A stretch of 6,733 nt of DNA from Flavobacteriales bacterium (GTDB lineage Bacteria; Bacteroidota; Bacteroidia; Flavobacteriales; BACL11). Under the pieces are notes generated by a model. That model did not search any database. It worked only from the letters and a program-made list of their open reading frames with translations, and was not told the origin of the DNA. Below, one piece after another: positions 6,093 to 6,733 of the stretch. The DNA is taken from NCBI GenBank assembly GCA_002728175.1, contig PBVH01000011.1, positions 116,137 through 122,869 on the forward strand. Direction: 5' to 3'. A program made the translations under genes and the position numbers. Numbering within the stretch: the first letter of the stretch is position 1; each line of letters starts with the position of its first letter.

Positions 6093-6303
6093 TATTTCTA
6101 CTTTTGATCAGCATATCAATTTTTTGTATAATATTTTTTTCAAGATCCATAATAGAATTCTCTACTTGTAAAATTTGGTGTTCAAGTTCAATAATTTTAT
6201 TTTGTTTCTTTTTTGATCTTTGCATATCCAAGATCAACCAAGCGAAAGCAACTACTTCAATAAGTAATAATAATAAAGTTAAAAAAATTTGTAATTTTTC
6301 CAT
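6085..6303 (-). CDS. Small one-helix membrane protein with cytoplasmic coiled coil (PspB-like architecture)
   Basis: The 72-aa product has no family I can name by sequence. Residues 5-25 form one transmembrane helix with an acidic residue, E16, in its middle. A basic RSKKK (29-33) follows and points the C-terminus to the cytoplasm. Residues 37-66 form a clean coiled coil with heptad a/d positions I37, L40, I44, V47, I51, L54, I58 and L65. This layout (short N-terminal helix, charged linker, coiled coil, about 75 residues) is that of PspB, and PspC-like genes lie on both sides. The ATG at 6303 was chosen over one at 6321, because it leaves 1 nt after the upstream stop instead of a 17-nt overlap and gives a compact N-terminus (MEKLQIF). 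The PspB link is architectural, not by residue identity. Confidence 0.8.
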   Translation of the reverse strand: MEKLQIFLTLLLLLIEVVAFAWLILDMQRSKKKQNKIIELEHQILQVENSIMDLEKNIIQKIDMLIKSRNNE

Positions 6304-6304
6304 A

Positions 6305-6526
6305 TTATAAATCAAAAACACTTTTTCTTTTTTTATATTTAAAATGATATCGTATTTTATAAATAAAAATCATAAACAAATATATAAGAATAGTAAAAGC
6401 ATTTGTGAATGTTGCATATATAAACAGCATTCTAATTAATGATGCTTTAACACCTATTCTATCTCCCCACCATGCACTGACTCCAAAAATTTTTTTTTCA
6501 AAGATATTTCTTAAAAACCTTAGCAA
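6305..6526 (-). CDS. PspC-domain membrane protein, 73 aa
   Basis: The 73-aa product fits the PspC family: an amphipathic basic N-terminus (LRFLRNIFEKK), the motif FGVSAWWGDRIGVKASLIRMLF (split as 14-33, with R32 the conserved arginine before the helix), one membrane helix at about 33-56, and a basic cytoplasmic-looking tail ending RKSVFDL. That SVFDL ending is common in short flavobacterial PspC proteins, as I recall them. There is no ATG in the frame before residue 33. TTG at 6526-6524 is the best start because it gives a normal N-terminus; an in-frame stop lies 11 codons upstream, so only a short N-terminal extension (for example from ATT at 6535) is otherwise possible. It is the first gene of the minus-strand run and its stop is 1 nt before the coiled-coil gene. 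The divergent spacer shows no clear promoter. Confidence 0.85.
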   Translation of the reverse strand: MLRFLRNIFEKKIFGVSAWWGDRIGVKASLIRMLFIYATFTNAFTILIYLFMIFIYKIRYHFKYKKRKSVFDL

Positions 6527-6559
6527 TTTTATAATTTTATAATATTTTGCAATTTAATT

Positions 6560-6585
6560 AAAATAAAATAAAATAAAAATAAAAT
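6560..6585. repeat. AAAAT short tandem repeat in the divergent spacer
   Basis: The 84-bp gap between the divergent PspC-like gene and the rightmost gene contains AAAAT three times, then AAAAAT, then AAAAT on the plus strand. The rest of the gap is also nearly pure A and T. No TAnnTTTG match with a spaced TTG is present on either strand. The tract could act as an UP-like or curved element for divergent promoters or be simple AT-rich slippage sequence. Confidence 0.6.
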
Positions 6586-6610
6586 ATTTTAAAAAATTAA
6601 ATTATAGCAA

Positions 6611-6733
6611 ATGTTTTTTACTCTTTCAAAAATATTATCTTTCTTATTTAAACCTATTACATGGCTTATATTATTAATGGTTTCTGCTATTTTATCTAAA
6701 AAAAAAACTAAAAAAATTGTTACATATACATTA
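6611..6733 (+). CDS. N-terminal fragment of a membrane protein, probably ElyC/SanA/YdcF family (cut by window edge)
   Basis: The ATG at 6611 opens a frame that stays open for 41 codons to the window end. It begins MFFTLSKILSFLFKPITW, has one hydrophobic helix (about 15-28) and then a lysine-rich stretch (KKKTKK). The S-K-x-L-x-x-L-x-x-P-x-x-W start resembles the N-terminal membrane segments of ElyC/SanA/YdcF (DUF218) envelope proteins, but the diagnostic domain lies beyond the window, so the family call is tentative. It is the only plus-strand gene and is divergent from the PspC cassette. No Shine-Dalgarno sequence is seen (ATTATAGCAA before ATG). Confidence 0.55.
   Translation, partial: MFFTLSKILSFLFKPITWLILLMVSAILSKKKTKKIVTYTL

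Noticed and set aside
6050..6310. 86-aa plus-strand reading frame opposite the coiled-coil and PspC-like genes
   Set aside because: The minus strand holds two overlapping frames with coherent membrane-helix, coiled-coil and PspC patterns; the plus-strand product is a hydrophobic and serine/cysteine-rich shadow.
6377..6384. TATATTTG -7-like box on the minus strand inside the first PspC-like gene
   Set aside because: No TTG occurs about 19 bp upstream, and isolated matches are expected by chance in this AT-rich DNA.

Overview
The window is strongly AT-rich DNA, densely packed, with nearly every gene on the minus strand. It looks like a chromosomal segment of a Bacteroidota member, most likely a small-genome marine-type flavobacterium. 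The grounds are: the gene set rpsU, tyrosine recombinase, short HPF, tRNA-Thr, tRNA-Tyr, an order I recall as conserved upstream of tuf in this phylum; two promoters of the Bacteroidota type (TTG, 19 bp, TAnnTTTG); no start codon preceded by a Shine-Dalgarno sequence; and PspC-family proteins of flavobacterial style, one ending in SVFDL. The assignment to class is inference; no 16S gene is present.

Layout, read along the minus strand from the right end. A small-membrane-protein cassette comes first: a 73-aa PspC-like protein (6305-6526), a 72-aa protein with one membrane helix and a coiled coil (6085-6303), and a minimal 54-aa PspC-like protein (5928-6092). It runs without a gap into an RmlD-type sugar-nucleotide reductase (5022-5927), then an AGCS-family sodium:alanine/glycine symporter (3475-4983), adenine phosphoribosyltransferase (2931-3458) and an acyl-CoA dehydrogenase (1791-2930). 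Spacings of -8, 0, 1, 16 and 38 nt suggest one long transcript or a few overlapping ones. A new promoter (1759-1789) abuts the dehydrogenase stop codon and drives rpsU, the XerC/D-like recombinase and hpf. A second promoter (230-259) drives tRNA-Thr and tRNA-Tyr, which run off the left edge. The only plus-strand gene is the beginning of a membrane protein (6611 to the right edge), probably of the ElyC/SanA/YdcF family, diverging from the PspC cassette across an 84-bp AT-only spacer.

Functionally, the left third is a ribosome-centred block: bS21 for the small subunit, HPF for ribosome hibernation, two tRNAs, and a site-specific recombinase. The middle is housekeeping metabolism and transport. 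The right end is the least explained part: the PspC / one-helix coiled-coil / PspC trio matches the architecture of a PspB-PspC membrane stress module and is the best candidate here for an under-described system. I see no CRISPR array, insertion sequence, prophage, toxin-antitoxin pair or defence gene.
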